64,000 bases of DNA from NCBI GenBank assembly GCA_014218235.1, contig CM024758.1, positions 69,140,206 to 69,204,205 on the forward strand, written 5' to 3'. The number at the start of each line of letters is the position of its first letter. Position 1 is the first letter of the stretch. Below, piece after piece: positions 10,780-22,479 of this stretch. The notes under the pieces are model-generated. The model had not been told where the DNA came from. It did not search any database and saw nothing but the letters and a program-made list of their open reading frames with translations. The translations under genes and the position numbers were made by a program. Origin of the DNA: Colocasia esculenta (Eukaryota > Streptophyta > Magnoliopsida > Alismatales > Araceae).

Positions 10780-12145
10780 TCATTTTGCTCTACGAGCCAT
10801 ATAAAAAATCACAAGAAATAGGACGAATAGTGTCAATGTACTCCTCATACTTCCATATATCCTCCCAGCTCTCCTGCAATGCCTGGCCACCTTCTTACTC
10901 ACTATATACCTTTCCCAAGTCTTCTTAGCCTTCTTCATAAGCTTCTCGTTCTTCCCCGCAATGATCATATTGGTACAGGGATGAAGCTGGAATTCCTCGT
11001 GATTTTCGAGCTGACACTGGCACGATGTGGTTGGTACACCACCATCTGATCTGCACTTTCCAACCACAATCTTTGTCCTCCCTGGTTCGCACCCTGAACT
11101 CAATAGTCCTCATAAACAGTGGCTGACAATGAAATCCTCCACTGGGAAGTACCTCAGGTAGTCTTTCCAAGCGTCTCTGCTTTTCAAGTGTGCTGTCATA
11201 CACTTGATCTCATCTTTTGGATCATACCATGCCCCGCTACAATGCACTGAACTCCGAAGGAAGATTCTGGAGGGGGTAGGTTGCTTCTTACCAAAATCAA
11301 ATTTCAAATGAGCTTCCATCCATACCTGGAGCAGGAACAAGCTCCCGCATGTGCGTCCGCCTAAGCTCATCGTGGTCAAAGAGCTGTAGAGGTGTGCCAG
11401 CACTACAGGGGCAAGTGACTGTCCACGCCACAGTAGAGTCAGGATTCCCACGTGCTCGTAGAGGGGAAGTCGCCACTGGTGGGGAATAGGAACACTCCAG
11501 CCAGGCAGAGTGTCAGTCCTCGGGTCGCCCTCTCTCCGCCAATCTCCCTTGCATGTTGGATCAACCACCAGGCCAGCCGGTCCAAGAAGATCCCATGTTT
11601 GTTCGTCATCCTCAGCACCTCTTTCTTGTCTTGTATGATGTCCGCGAGAATTTCTTCCCATGGGAGGAGAGGAGTCATCACGTCGTACTCTAAGCAGTGC
11701 CTCCACCCCAGAAACAATTCCACCTCTTCTAATAGCACGCTCGCTTCGAACCCCTGGAACACGAACGTGTGTGTGTGCGGGTGGCACCGCTCCACAAGCG
11801 CTCCTAGGGCGTCGAAGCCCCACCACATATCTTTCATGTTCTTCGCCAGCACTACCATGAAATTCAAATTCCATATTCCGATGAAGCTTCTCATGTCCAG
11901 GGTTATTGCATACATCAGATTCACGAGCCAAGAGAAGGCCCATATTTGGCCTTGGCTTGGGAAGGCAGGCACCTCCTGAATCAAGAAGTGTTGTGAGAAG
12001 AGGTTTGGGGTGTTTTCAGTATAGAAAAGATCAGAAATGAACAGTACTTACCTCCCCATTGGCCAGTCTGGTGCTTAGATGTCCCGGAACCTCGCTCAGA
12101 ATCCCGGGTTCACACTCATGGACTTTCGGTCGACGAAGAGGCCAT
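10780..12145 (-). pseudogene. Second PMD-like (DUF7745-like) gene, decayed
   Basis: The minus-strand reading has a possible first exon at 12145-12052 with a clear donor (GAG/GTAAGTACT). A 76-bp intron follows, then a long second exon from 11975. The protein has the features of the plant DUF7745/PMD-like group: a segment around HTHTFVFQGFEASVLLEEVELFLGW, then RGLTLCLAGVFLFPTSGD, then SLAPVVLAHLYSSL and a basic C-terminal part. The frame shifts once near 11455, a TGA interrupts at about 11108, and exon 1 carries two in-frame stops. The function of this family is unknown; it is usually seen in or near plant transposons. Confidence 0.6.
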
Positions 12146-12375
12146 TTTTACTGCTTCAGTCCGTCCTTGGGTCCTCTGGTTCGCAGTGGGAAAGGAAAGG
12201 ACAGAGGAAGGAGATGATAGAGTTCCCATGGCCTTCCAATACCTATATTTTCGGCCTGATCCGATGGCCTGTAAACGTCCATATCGTTGGACGCCAGTTT
12301 ACGGTTAACGGAAACATCAGTTGACGTTGACTATATATCAGCGGCAATCGGAGTGGACATTTACTCCCAGAATCT
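12146..12375 (-). promoter_or_regulatory. Upstream region of the second gene with GACG motifs
   Basis: Contains GTTGGACGCC, AGTTGACGTTGAC and TATATATCAG near 12270-12340. They resemble the motifs around the PMD gene and those at 26415-26500 on the other side of the copia insertion. Confidence 0.35.
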
Positions 12376-13495
12376 TTAAAACTTTATTATTCATATGGGT
12401 ATTATTATTTCTATATCTTGTGCTTCAAGTTGTTTTACAGATGATTAAGCACAAGCCGCACTTCAACTTCGGAACACTCATGCGACCGTGAGTGTCACAC
12501 AGGTATATCTAACATAGGACCCCACCAGAGGCGAATAACTTGGCGACCGTGAACCCCGAGTTCCCCTTTATCAAAAACAATGATGGGTTTGCGATCTCTC
12601 AGTTATTCGTATGGCCTTAGAATTTTCCTCTGGCTCTAACTTGCATTTTAGATAGGAAACCCACACCAGCATGCACTGCTAACTGCTTTCTTGCTAACTC
12701 AAAAAAAAATGGAGATGTTCCTCAATTACTCTGTGGCTCCCAGTTCAGGGTGGCCTACGGGTCAGCACCTCTTTCTTGAATATTTGAGCTGATTTTGGGC
12801 CTTTGTTGTCCCCCCTTCGGGAACTTGTCCCACCGTGCATATCACAAGTAATCAAGCAGCCTTGTTGAGTTCACGTGAACCTTCTCCAGTCATGAGTTTA
12901 TTTCTGGACTTCAGGCTTTCCAAACATTGATTCCAGTTAGAATCTTTTCATAGTCCTTTGAGAGATCAATCAATCCCTTGTCTCCACAACCCCCTAAATT
13001 TGGACAGACGTCCTAATTAGGTCAGCAAGCCCACACGAGCTCCGGTTATGAGACCTCATCGATTCAACCGTCATATTACAACTCCTTTGACTCAGACATA
13101 CCAGAAACTAGTCAAAGTCCAACACAACAATGCCAGGGACCCTAACTGTAGGTTGCAATTGTAGTTACATGGGTAGATCACCCTCCCTCCTATCCTCATT
13201 GACTCTCAAACGATTCATCATTGTTTCTAGCCTAAATCTTTCGTTGGCTTGCTAGAATTCCTATCTTCGGAGATGGGCCTTTCATCAAATCTCCACGTCC
13301 TTTGTTTACCGAGACACCAATCTTTCAGTCTGCTCTGCTCCCATGCAAGACCGGATGTCTCGGAGGGGCATTTAGATGCGAGATTCGGTCCATCCCCGCA
13401 TGGTTCCATGGCCCATAGGCCGTTTGACGTTGTTGACTTGCTCAGATCCCATGTAGATGGCAGCATAAACTGCCGTAACTTCATGTTGGCGGCAA
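12376..13495. other. Unassigned sequence left of the copia insertion
   Basis: No domain is recognised. The short open frames near 13227-13562 overlap each other on both strands and have no family signature. This is host DNA into which the Sirevirus-like element inserted at 13500. Confidence 0.5.
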
Positions 13496-13500
13496 TCCCC
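13496..13500. repeat. Target-site duplication TCCCC, left copy
   Basis: TCCCC here matches TCCCC at 26411-26415 and flanks the complete copia element. Confidence 0.95.
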
Positions 13501-15154
13501 TGTAGGATCGAGAAATGATGTGGACAAGATCTAGAAGGGGGGGTTGAATAGATCTGGGCCAACTATTGCGGAAGCTTAGCCAATTTTGAAAAACTCTTTG
13601 AATCAGAGACAATTTGAAAATGAATTTCACAGATCTGAAGAGAAATTAAGTGAGTTGTGCAAAAGGAGTGTGTGAACAAGTTAATTAGATGTGAATTCGA
13701 AAGATCCTATGCATGCATCTAACGCAAGGTAAATTCAAACCACAATCAGACCACTGCACAGAGATTTTTAGGTGGTTCGGAAATCACACATGTGATTCCT
13801 ACATCCACCCCTCACACAGTGAGGATCCACTATCAACTTGGATACACCACACACACAGGAGCCTGAAAACTCCAACACAGAGTTTTACAACTCACACAAC
13901 CTCTAGAGCAAGACTACTCTAGAACTTGAGCACAATTGCTCAACCACAACTGAGTACGACGACTCAACACTGAGCACACAGGCTCACAACCACTTGCTAG
14001 ATCACAACACAAAGATTCAGATCCTCTAGCAATGATCTGATCTCAAAAGGTTCATTCAAGAGAATTGATGCAATAGACACTGCACAATCTCTAGAACAAC
14101 CAAGAAGACACAAGGGGAAATGAGAAATGAATTGAAAAGTCCTTATTCTTCAGAAGACTCCCTTGTAGATGTCGAATTGTGAAGAGGCTAGATCTCTGGA
14201 AGTCCCTAGGCGATGCTCTGTAATTTGATCTTCAGGATCTTCCTCGAATTCTCCAAAAACGACTGCTTCTACTTGATCTGCTCCTTGGAAGTTGATCCTA
14301 CTGCTCCATCTTGGATCAGATCTTCCTTCTTGTGCTTGGAGATGATAGAATTGGAAAGAAGAAGCACAAGAGATGCACGAACAGGGAGGAGAACAGCCTT
14401 GCCGCCGAAAAGCTTCTGGAGAAGTCTTGGAGGCTCTCTTCTGCTCTCTTGTTGGTTGGATGGCCAATTGGGGACTATTTATAGTCCAAGATACCCAAAA
14501 GTACCCTTGGGGGTCGTGGGCACATGATCCAAGGCCGATCCACCAAATCCCTAGGGTGCCACGTGTCCAGGAGAGACTTTAAGTCACAAACTTTCCGGAG
14601 TGTGTCGACCTGACTTGATCTAGTGTCGACACACTATCCCAGACTGGCAGACTAACTTCCCTGGGAGAGGTCTCTAGTGTCGACACCACTTCATCTCGTG
14701 TCGACACACTGGAGAGTACTGCAAAACAGGCCTTCTGGGAGAGGTCTCTAGTGTCGACACCATCTGGTTTAGTGTCGACACACTATCCAGGCCTGTTGAC
14801 AGGGCTCACTGGGAACTGGGTCTAGTGTCGACCTGACTTGATCTTGTGTCGACACTACTTGACCATTTCTTCATCTTTTGGCTTAGGGCTTGGAGCATTG
14901 TGTCGACACCAGTATGGGGTGTGTCGACACTACCCTTGAAGGAATTGTATGTCCCTGAGAAATAAACATATAAATCATTAGTCCATTGATTTATCATGAA
15001 TATAAGTAATAAATGTGTTTGGAAACATGCTTTTTAAATGTGGTCATAACATGTGTGGTGCATCTAACATGTTCCAATTATTGTGCATTAAAATCACACC
15101 TTGTCATCATCAAAATATGAGGGGAAATGAATTGTCTTCACACTCAACCCAACA
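13501..15154 (-). repeat. 3' LTR of the Sirevirus-like element
   Basis: This is the downstream LTR on the minus strand, beginning (plus strand) TGTAGGATCG and ending CCCAACA. TATTTATA at 14476-14483 is the reverse of a TATAAATA box. All ten GTCGAC palindromes are intact in this copy. Confidence 0.95.
14604..14928. repeat. Paired GTCGAC palindrome array in the 3' LTR (10 sites)
   Basis: GTCGAC starts at 14604, 14625, 14679, 14700, 14753, 14774, 14827, 14848, 14902 and 14923. The spacings are 21, 54, 21, 53, 21, 53, 21, 54 and 21. The full core is usually GTGTCGACAC. These are five diverged units of 74-75 bp, each with two palindromes exactly 21 bases apart. Confidence 0.95.
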
Positions 15155-15167
15155 ATCTCCCCTTTTT
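15155..15167 (-). other. Polypurine tract of the Sirevirus-like element
   Basis: On the minus strand the tract is AAAAAGGGGAGAT, immediately before the TGTTGGG start of the 3' LTR. Confidence 0.85.
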
Positions 15168-15600
15168 GATGATGGCAACATTAAGTTCATATGAAAATTC
15201 GAAGTTTCAATGAAATGTGATTCACTCAATTTGAAAGACATTGATAGACATTGAGCTATGTTTCATTTCCTTTTTATTCACACTTGTCAAAGACCTTTGA
15301 AAATATTTTAGTAACATTTGAAATTTGCACACATTAGAGACACAATGTTACTAATGATGAACTATTTTCACAAAAGGCCAAGCAGCTTGACAAGCATCCA
15401 TTCATTCATAATCACATTCATTCAAAATTCAATCACATTCAAGAAAAAGATGTTTCTTTTCATTTCAACCAACAAATGTCATTTCATTCACAAAGAAGGA
15501 GACATTTCAGAAAATCTTTACAATCAACCAAAGAGAAAAACATCATTCCAAAAGAAACTTTCTATCTTTCTCCCCCTTTGACATCATCAAAATAAGATAC
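15168..15600 (-). other. Non-coding 3' region of the Sirevirus-like element
   Basis: AT-rich, with CATTCATTCA-type simple sequence. It ends with a second polypurine-like tract at 15569-15580 followed by GACATCATCAAAA, which mimics the true tract and its GATGATG neighbour. Confidence 0.6.
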
Positions 15601-15601
15601 A

Positions 15602-17549
15602 TTAAGCAGGAGGAGGAGGAGGAATGGGAAGGAGAATGGCTTCGATGGACTTAAGTCTGGAGTCCATAGCATGAAGGCTTGTATGAAGTTGCTTCTGCAT
15701 GGTCGATAGTCTAGTGTGAACAATTTCTTCCAGCCGTTGACTATTATCAGACATGGTGTACTGAAGTGAAGACAAGTCAACTGAAGAAGGTTGTGCACTA
15801 GAAGATGAACTGCCAAGTCCATACTTGTTGATGTTCTTCAGCTCCTTCTTGAGGTCAGTCATTTCACTGTCAATGTGAGCTGACAGATTTTCATGCTTTC
15901 CAGGTCATCAACCAAATGAGCAAAGGATAATCTTGTCTTGGAAATCTGGGTCAGTGTTTCCTTGGTGTTGAACACATCAGCCTGGGAATTTGCCAAAATT
16001 CCCTGAAGAACCCTTTCCAACTTATCTTGATGCTCCTTCAGCTCAACAGAAGCATCTGCTAAGGTTCCAATCAACCTATTAAACCTTTGTACTGCATGGT
16101 CTGAAGCTGCTTTTTGCTCAATGAATTTTGCAGACATTGTATTCTCCAACCTCTGGACCTTCAATTCAAAACTCTCTGTCATTGCTGAATGGAAGAGTTG
16201 AAGGCATCAAATTTTCATTCAGAAAGGAGTATAATTCTGGTGGTACAGAAGGTCCACCAAAAGCATAGGAGGTTTGAGTTTGAGGTTGGGGAGTGAAGGT
16301 ATGAGTATCCTTGGCAAGATGAGTGGGTGAAGAGTTGTGAAATGGAGGAGTGAGAGGTGCATCCTGGGGTAGTTGAAGTTCAGGTTCAATGTGAGGCTGA
16401 TCCTCAGGAGCTAGAGGTGTTCCTCTGGAATTTGAGGCTGGTCCTCATTAGCTGGAGGCTGGTCCTCAGGAGGTGGTATCACTGCCTCTGGAGCCTCAGG
16501 AACTTGGGCCTCAACAACTACTGGCCCTCTCCTCACTTGGTCACCCTCAAGCCTGAATCCCATAAACTTTTGAACATGCTTGAAGCAGTAGATGTTTGAT
16601 TTAGGAATTGACTGAGATTTCTCATTATCTAGAGACACACCGAAATGCTTAAAGACTGGAGTCAAGTGAGCAGCATAGGAAGAGACCTATGGAGATCTTT
16701 CCTGGTTGTCTCAGAAATGATTTGGTACATGATTACATGGAGATTGACCTTGATGTTCTTTTTCATGCAATAAATCACAAACCGCTGAATATCCGTGAGT
16801 CTATCCCTGCCACCACCTTGAGGTGTGATGATAGTGGTGAGAATGTGATGGATAAGTCTCAACACAGGTGGAAAGGTGTTTGTGTTGAACTTGGTGACAT
16901 GTGTCTGCCTGGGATCAGACTCATCAGCTTGCAATCCAGTCAAGATAGTGTAAGCTTCATGAAGATCAAACTCAAAATTGTGGTAATCGGCTCCTTCATC
17001 TGGAATTTTAAATAGGGTGGCTGCTAATGCTGTGGGCATATCAATCACAACACCTTTGACCTCAGACTTATAACCGTCATCAGTGCATTCCAAATTCATG
17101 TAGAATTCTTGTACAAGACGAGGATAAATGATCCGAAATTCAGAGATAAAAGGTAACCAAGTCTGGAATGAGAAGAAACTGTGAATTTCTGGAAATGCAG
17201 CTGCTAACTGAGTATCCGCCAAATCAACTGCCCTAGGTTTCAAAATCATCTTCCCTTCACTAACCGACTTGGAAGGGGTGGCCTCAGAAGATGAAGAGGA
17301 CGATTCCTCAGAAGCGTCAGGAGAAGAAACCAAAATCCTTCGTCTAGGGTTTGCGGACCCCCTACCTCGAACAGAGGATGTCCTACCTCTCTTGGCAGAA
17401 GAAGGAGATGCAGAGGAAGGCCCTGGCTGCTCCGCAGGGTCATGGCGTCTCTTGCTTCTCCTCTCAGTAGGAGGTGCTTCTTCCGCCGGAATGGGCCTAG
17501 CTGTGGCCCTGGACCTTGCTCCACGGCGAGGGGCTTGCTTGGGTGCCAT
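15602..17549 (-). pseudogene. ORF3 of the Sirevirus-like element (frameshifted)
   Basis: A third reading frame lies between RNase H and the 3' LTR and starts at the ATG at 17549 (MAPKQAPRRG). Its first 100 or so residues are very basic and Ser/Pro-rich, like a nuclear or nucleic-acid-binding tail. The middle (FISEFRIIYPRLVQEFYMNL, then VKGVVIDMPTALAATLF) resembles the putative plant transposon protein domain. After a frameshift near 16680 comes KHFGVSLDNEKS plus a Pro/Glu-rich stretch. After another near 16200 come coiled-coil segments down to 15602. I see no signal peptide or membrane segment, so it does not look like an envelope protein. It takes the place of the env-like ORF of other Sireviruses. 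Function unknown. Confidence 0.7.
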
Positions 17550-17780
17550 GGAAGCAAGAGAGAGTGGAAGAGCAGAGGATGGAGAGGAAGGAATGAAAGG
17601 AAGAAGACAAGGATGGGTTGGAGGAGGGAAGAAGGTGGAATGGTTGCCGTATTCAAAGGTGGAAGGCGGCCATGGGGTCGACCTTGCATAGAAAAAGGGT
17701 TTCGAAGGTGCAATGTCCCGCAGGAACAAGAATACCCTTAACCGGCGCCCACGACTTGAATCACCCTGGCAGGGGTATGT

Positions 17781-17851
17781 GTCGACACTAGAAGAGGTTA
17801 GTGTCGACCTTGGCTGAAGAGTGTGTCGACACTAGATGGGGTAGTGTCGAC
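17781..17851. promoter_or_regulatory. Four GTCGAC palindromes upstream of ORF3
   Basis: Sites at 17781, 17803, 17825 and 17846 (spacings 22, 22, 21) lie about 230-300 bases upstream of the ORF3 start on the minus strand. They match the LTR motif, which suggests that the same factor could act on ORF3. A lone GTCGAC also occurs at 17677. Confidence 0.75.
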
Positions 17852-19379
17852 CTGGCCTGATGAAAAGTTGAGATGTGGGAATGGGAAAATTTGGTGAGCT
17901 TGGGGACACCTTTAAAATGATAAACAATGGGTGGAATTAACATTTCAAGGATTTTTAAGAGGCTAAAAAATTCATTTGTCATATTTTGCAGAAATTCAAC
18001 ACAATTCAAGTTTTACACAACATCCAACAGGATATGATCATTCAGAGACTTGAGCCATTAAAATGATAATTTGAGGGATATAATACATCCAACAATCAAC
18101 TACAAACTACCATATTCTTCAAATCCAAAGAAATAAAAAATCTTTTAGAGTGAAATCAAGTGTGTTGAAAGTAAACAAGTTTTTGTAAAAACAACTTGAT
18201 GATGGATAGGGATGATTCTTTTAAACAATTCTCCTTTGATAGACATTTTTTTTTTGAATCAAACTATCAAATGTGATAAATCTTGTTCACTCAAGAACTA
18301 ATGCTTTTTACACACTATAGTCCCTGGATACTAAAGATTTACCTATTATCAAGTCTCAAGGGGTAAATGATGACCTTTTGACATGAAAATATACGTTTAT
18401 CAAACGCCAATATTTCCAGTTACTCAGTCATCATCAAAAAGCAATTTTTTTTTTAAGTATTTTGATTTTGAACCCCTTTGAACAGAGATAGCAGTAATGC
18501 CTCATGACATACATGGCACTTCATTCATTGTGAAGGTGTGTAGTTTCTCAGCATATGTGCCATTGCTCTGTTGAATTATCATCTTTTGGAGAGTTTTGTA
18601 AGATTGAAATCATTTATATCCAACATCAGTTGCAAACAAAGAAATGTTTAAATTCAAGATACACATTATCTTTCAGTCTTTGAAAGAGATTTGAATTTTT
18701 GTAGTTTTGAAGAATATAGATGAGAGTTGACAAAAAAATATATAGTAGATCACTCAAAGAATCATTTTGAGACTCTAGACACCTAAATGAGGACATCATG
18801 CAAGGAAATTGATGTAATTCAAGAAGAGTGTTGAATTTTTCAAAAGAAATGACTTGTGAATTCTCTAGCTCCCCCTGAGATGAGGATTCCAACCACTTTT
18901 CATCAAACTAAAGATATGCAAGTATTTTGAAATCAGAAATGATTCTCTTTGAACAACAAAAGCTCCCCCTCAACAATTGCATTTCATTTCTTGGTACTTG
19001 GCGGAGACATATACTCTCGCATAGTGAAAGTGTCCAGACAAGCATAACTTGTCCTTCTCCAAGTCACCATTTGATATACCAAGAAATTCAACACAATGTG
19101 AGTTGAAGAATCCATTGTCAAAAAGAAATGGAAGTGAAATTGAGAGAGATATGAACAATATGAATCAAGAAGCAAAGGATAATGATGATGCAAAGAACTC
19201 CCCCTCAGAAAATGCCTAACACTCAACCCAAACCAATGAGAGAGATCAAGAAAATGGACATTTACAAAGGCCAAGCTCTCTCCTCAAAGATGAGAATCTA
19301 CTGTCAGGAAGAGGTTTGGTGAAGATGTCAGCAATTTGTTTTTCAGTTTCTATGAAGTGGAGTTCAAAGGATTTCTTTG
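17852..19379 (-). other. Non-coding spacer between RNase H and ORF3, with repeated polypurine tracts
   Basis: No reading frame is supported. AGCTCCCCCT-type tracts occur at 18868-18877, 18961-18970 and 19198-19206 (AGGGGGAG on the element strand). Multiple polypurine tracts in this position are a known Sirevirus feature. Confidence 0.7.
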
Positions 19380-20011
19380 CTACTTCATCCCTAAGAAATG
19401 ATGCCTAATTTCAATATGTTTTGTTCTTGAATGCTGAATTGGGTTTTTAGACAGATTTATGGCACTTGTGTTATCACATAGAATGGGAACACAACCTAAC
19501 TCTTGGTTATAATCAAGAAGTTGATGTTTCACCCAAAGAATTTGAGTTCCACATCTACCTGCTGCAACATACTCAGCCTCTGCAGTTGATAGAGCAACTG
19601 AGTGTTGCTTCTTAGAAGCCCAAGAGATTAGGCACCCACCTAAGTATAAACACAAGCCACTTGTGCTTTTTCTATCTAATTTACATCCAGCATAATCAGC
19701 ATCACAATAGGCAATCAAATCTAACTTGCAACCAGCAGGATACCAAATTCCAATATCACATGTTCCAACAAGATACTTGAAAATTCTTTTAACAGCTAAC
19801 ATGTGACTTTCCTTAGGGTTTGATTGAAATCTAGCACACAAACACACACTAAACTGAATATCAGGTCTAGAAGTTGTAAGATAGAGTAGAGAGCCAATCA
19901 TACCTCTGTATGTCTTTGGGTCTACTGACTTACCAAGTGAGTCTTCTTCTAGCTTAGCATTAATTGCAATGGGTGTGCTTGAATGCTTGAGGTTCTGGAA
20001 GTCAAACCTTT
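19380..20011 (-). pseudogene. Copia RNase H domain (part of pol)
   Basis: RNase H removes the RNA strand during reverse transcription. The open frame 19901-19380 has GSLLYLTTSRPDIQFSV, CDADYAGCKLDRKSTSG and the SWASKKQHSVALSTAEAEY box typical of copia. It ends GMK shortly before the spacer. The catalytic acidic residues of CDADYAG and STAEAEY are present. It is out of frame with the preceding RT segment, so pol as a whole is broken. Confidence 0.9.
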
Positions 20012-21027
20012 TCAGAAGTTCTTGACATACTTGGTTTGACTTATGAAGATCCCCTCATGTGTTTGGTTAACCTGCAATCCCAAGAAAAACTGTAAGTCTC
20101 CCATTAAGCTCATTTCAAATTCAGTTTTCATTTGATTTGAAAATTCAGTACACAGGCTTTTATTGGTTGATCCAAATATTATGTCATCAACATAAATTTG
20201 GACTGCAATTATTTGTTTATTAACTATTTTTGTGAACAATGTTTGATCAACATTTCCTCTAGAATATCCTTTTTCAAGCAAAAAGGAACTCAAACGGTCA
20301 TACCAAGCTCTTGGAGCTTGTTTAAGACCATAGAGAGCCTTATGAAGCTTGAAAACATGATTAGGATGTTTTTCATTTTCAAATCCTGGAGGTTGTTCAA
20401 CAAAAACTTTTTCCTTTATGTATCCATTTAGAAAACACTTTTGACATCCATTTGATAAACTTTAAATTTCATGGAGGATGCAAAAGCAAGGAAAATTCTA
20501 ACAGCTTCTAGTCTAGCTACAGGGGCATATGATTCTTCAAAGTCAATTCCAAATTCTTGATTGTACCCCTTTGCAACTAGTCTAGCTTTATTTCTAATGA
20601 CTTGACCATTTTCATTCAATTTATTTCTGAAAACCCATCTAGTGCCAATGACTGTTTGGTCACTAGGTCTAGGTACTAATTCCCATACTTGATTTCTTTC
20701 AAATTGATGAAGTTCATCATGCATTGCATTGATCCAATCAGAACTTAATAAAGCTTCATCAATTGACTTTGGTTCAATTTGGGAAATTAGAGCTAGTGGG
20801 TCTTCATCAATAACATGCAGGAATGATGATCTAGTCCTAACTCTATCATGCAAATTGCCAACCACATTTTCCAATGGGTGATCTCTCAAAAATCTATGCT
20901 CAGAAATTACCTGTTGAGGGGTACTTAAATCTGGAACAACATTACCTGATCCACTTGAAGATGGTGACTGGATGTTCAAGTTCTCACCAATGTCTTCAAG
21001 TTCCTCAACAGTTGGTGAAGAGTCCAC
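20012..21027 (-). pseudogene. Copia reverse transcriptase (frameshifted)
   Basis: The N-terminal half (21027-20428) contains WINAMHDELHQFERNQVWEL, GTRWVFRNKLNE and KARLVAKGYNQ, and ends at YQMDVKSVF. After a frameshift near 20430 the second half carries the catalytic motif YVDDIIFGST intact (about 20184-20213) and GDLQFFLGLQV. The catalytic residues are conserved although the frame is broken. This fits the low divergence of the LTRs. Confidence 0.92.
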
Positions 21028-22029
21028 AATGAAATCATCCTCTTCACTGTCTTGACTTTCCCTGCAAGATTTAGAATATTAGTTGAAAAGGAATTTTCAT
21101 CAAAGATAACATGTGGAGACTCTTCAACAGTTTTGTTTTTGAGAATGTACACTCTGAAAGCTCTTGACACTTCTGAATAGCCAAGAAAGATGGCTTCTTG
21201 ACTTTTAGCATCAAACTTGTCAAGATTTTCTTTATTATTGTTGTGTACAAAACATTTACACCCAAAGATTTTGAAGTAAGACACAATTGGCTTTTTATCT
21301 TTCAACAATTCATAAGGGGTTTTCCTGATTTTTGGTCTGACCAATGCTCTATTGAGAATGTAGTTTTGTATTTACAGCTTCAGCCCAAGAGGATTTGGGC
21401 AAATTGCTTTCAAGGAGCATGGATCTAGCCATTTCCACAAGAGTTCTATTCTTTCTTTCCACAACTCCATTTTGTTCTGGAGTTCTTGGTGAAGAAAACT
21501 TGGGAAATATGTGAAGTTCAGCACATAAATCAGAAAAGGATTTGTTATCAAACTCACCCCCATGATCAGTCAAAATGTTTTTGATTTTATATGGAATATT
21601 TGTTAAGGCAGTGGTACAGAAATTCCTGAACTCAAGGCAAGTATCACTTTTGTGGGACAAGAAGATAACCCATGTAAATCTGGTAAAATCATCAATGATC
21701 ACAAACCCATATCTCTTGCCACTTAGACTTAGAATTCTTGTTGGGCCAAAGAGGTCCATGTGATGTAATTCTAGTGGCCTAGATGTGAGTACCTCATTGA
21801 AGGTTTTAAAAGATTTCCTGGTTTGTTTTCCTTGGGCACAAATCCCACAAACTTGATTTTCAATATTAGAAAAAGATTCAGGAAGACCCTTAACCAAATT
21901 CAGCCTTAACAATTTATTCATTGTTCTGAAACTTGCATGGCCAAGTCTTTTGTGCCAAGTCCATGCAATTTCATCTTTATTGGCAACAAAGCAAAGATTT
22001 TCAGAAAAGTTTTTATTGAGGTTGATCAT
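20976..22029 (-). pseudogene. Copia integrase with GAG-pre-integrase domain (frameshifted)
   Basis: The segment 22029-21349 has the zinc-binding pre-integrase region (WHKRLGHASF ... CGICAQGKQ) and the D,D35E core: HHMDLFGP, ILTDHGGEFDN and TPEQNGVVERKNRTL. After a frameshift near 21350, a second segment (21344-20976) continues with RKTPYELLKDKKPIVSYFKIFG and EAIFLGYS. A further shift leads into RT. The catalytic acids are present. Confidence 0.92.
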
Positions 22030-22479
22030 GTAAACATTGTTTTCCCTTTTTCCAAAGAATTTATTTTATCAGTTGATGAATCAATTATCTTACAGAAATC
22101 AGATTCAAACACAACTTTGTGACCTTTGTCACATAGTTGGCTAATACTCAGCAAATTGTAATTTAACCCATCAACTAACAAAACATTATCAACAGAGTTT
22201 GAGGAAGATTGACCAACCTTTCCAGATCCAATGATCTTTCCTTTATTTTTACCTCCAAAAGTTACTGAACCTCCCTCCTTCTCAATCAGGAATGAAAATT
22301 TGGCATTGTCTCCAGTCATGTGTCGTGAACACCCGCTATCAAGAAACCATACATTTGAATTGGGTGCACGACCTTCCTGCAAAATCAATCAGTGGAGAGA
22401 AGATTTTGGTACCCAAATAATGTTGGGACCATCAGAATGTTTGAACACAGTCATCAAATCTTTTCTCACCCAAATCTGA
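22026..22479 (-). pseudogene. Copia aspartic protease region
   Basis: The frame 22388-22026 contains the copia protease signature WFLDSGCSRHMTGD and LNYNLLSISQLCDKGHKV. It precedes integrase, as in all Ty1/copia elements. A stop or frameshift separates it from the GPNIIWVPKS sequence upstream, which belongs to the start of pol. Confidence 0.88.

Noticed and set aside
13227..13562. Overlapping open frames on both strands next to the copia insertion
   Set aside because: The minus frame runs through the LTR boundary at 13501, so it cannot be an original gene; no family signature on either strand.
15602..17549. ORF3 as an envelope glycoprotein of a retrovirus-like element
   Set aside because: No signal peptide, no transmembrane stretch and a strongly basic N-terminus; only its position resembles env.
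17269..17741. Plus-strand open frames opposite ORF3
   Set aside because: Antisense shadows of the basic, Ser/Pro-rich ORF3 N-terminus.
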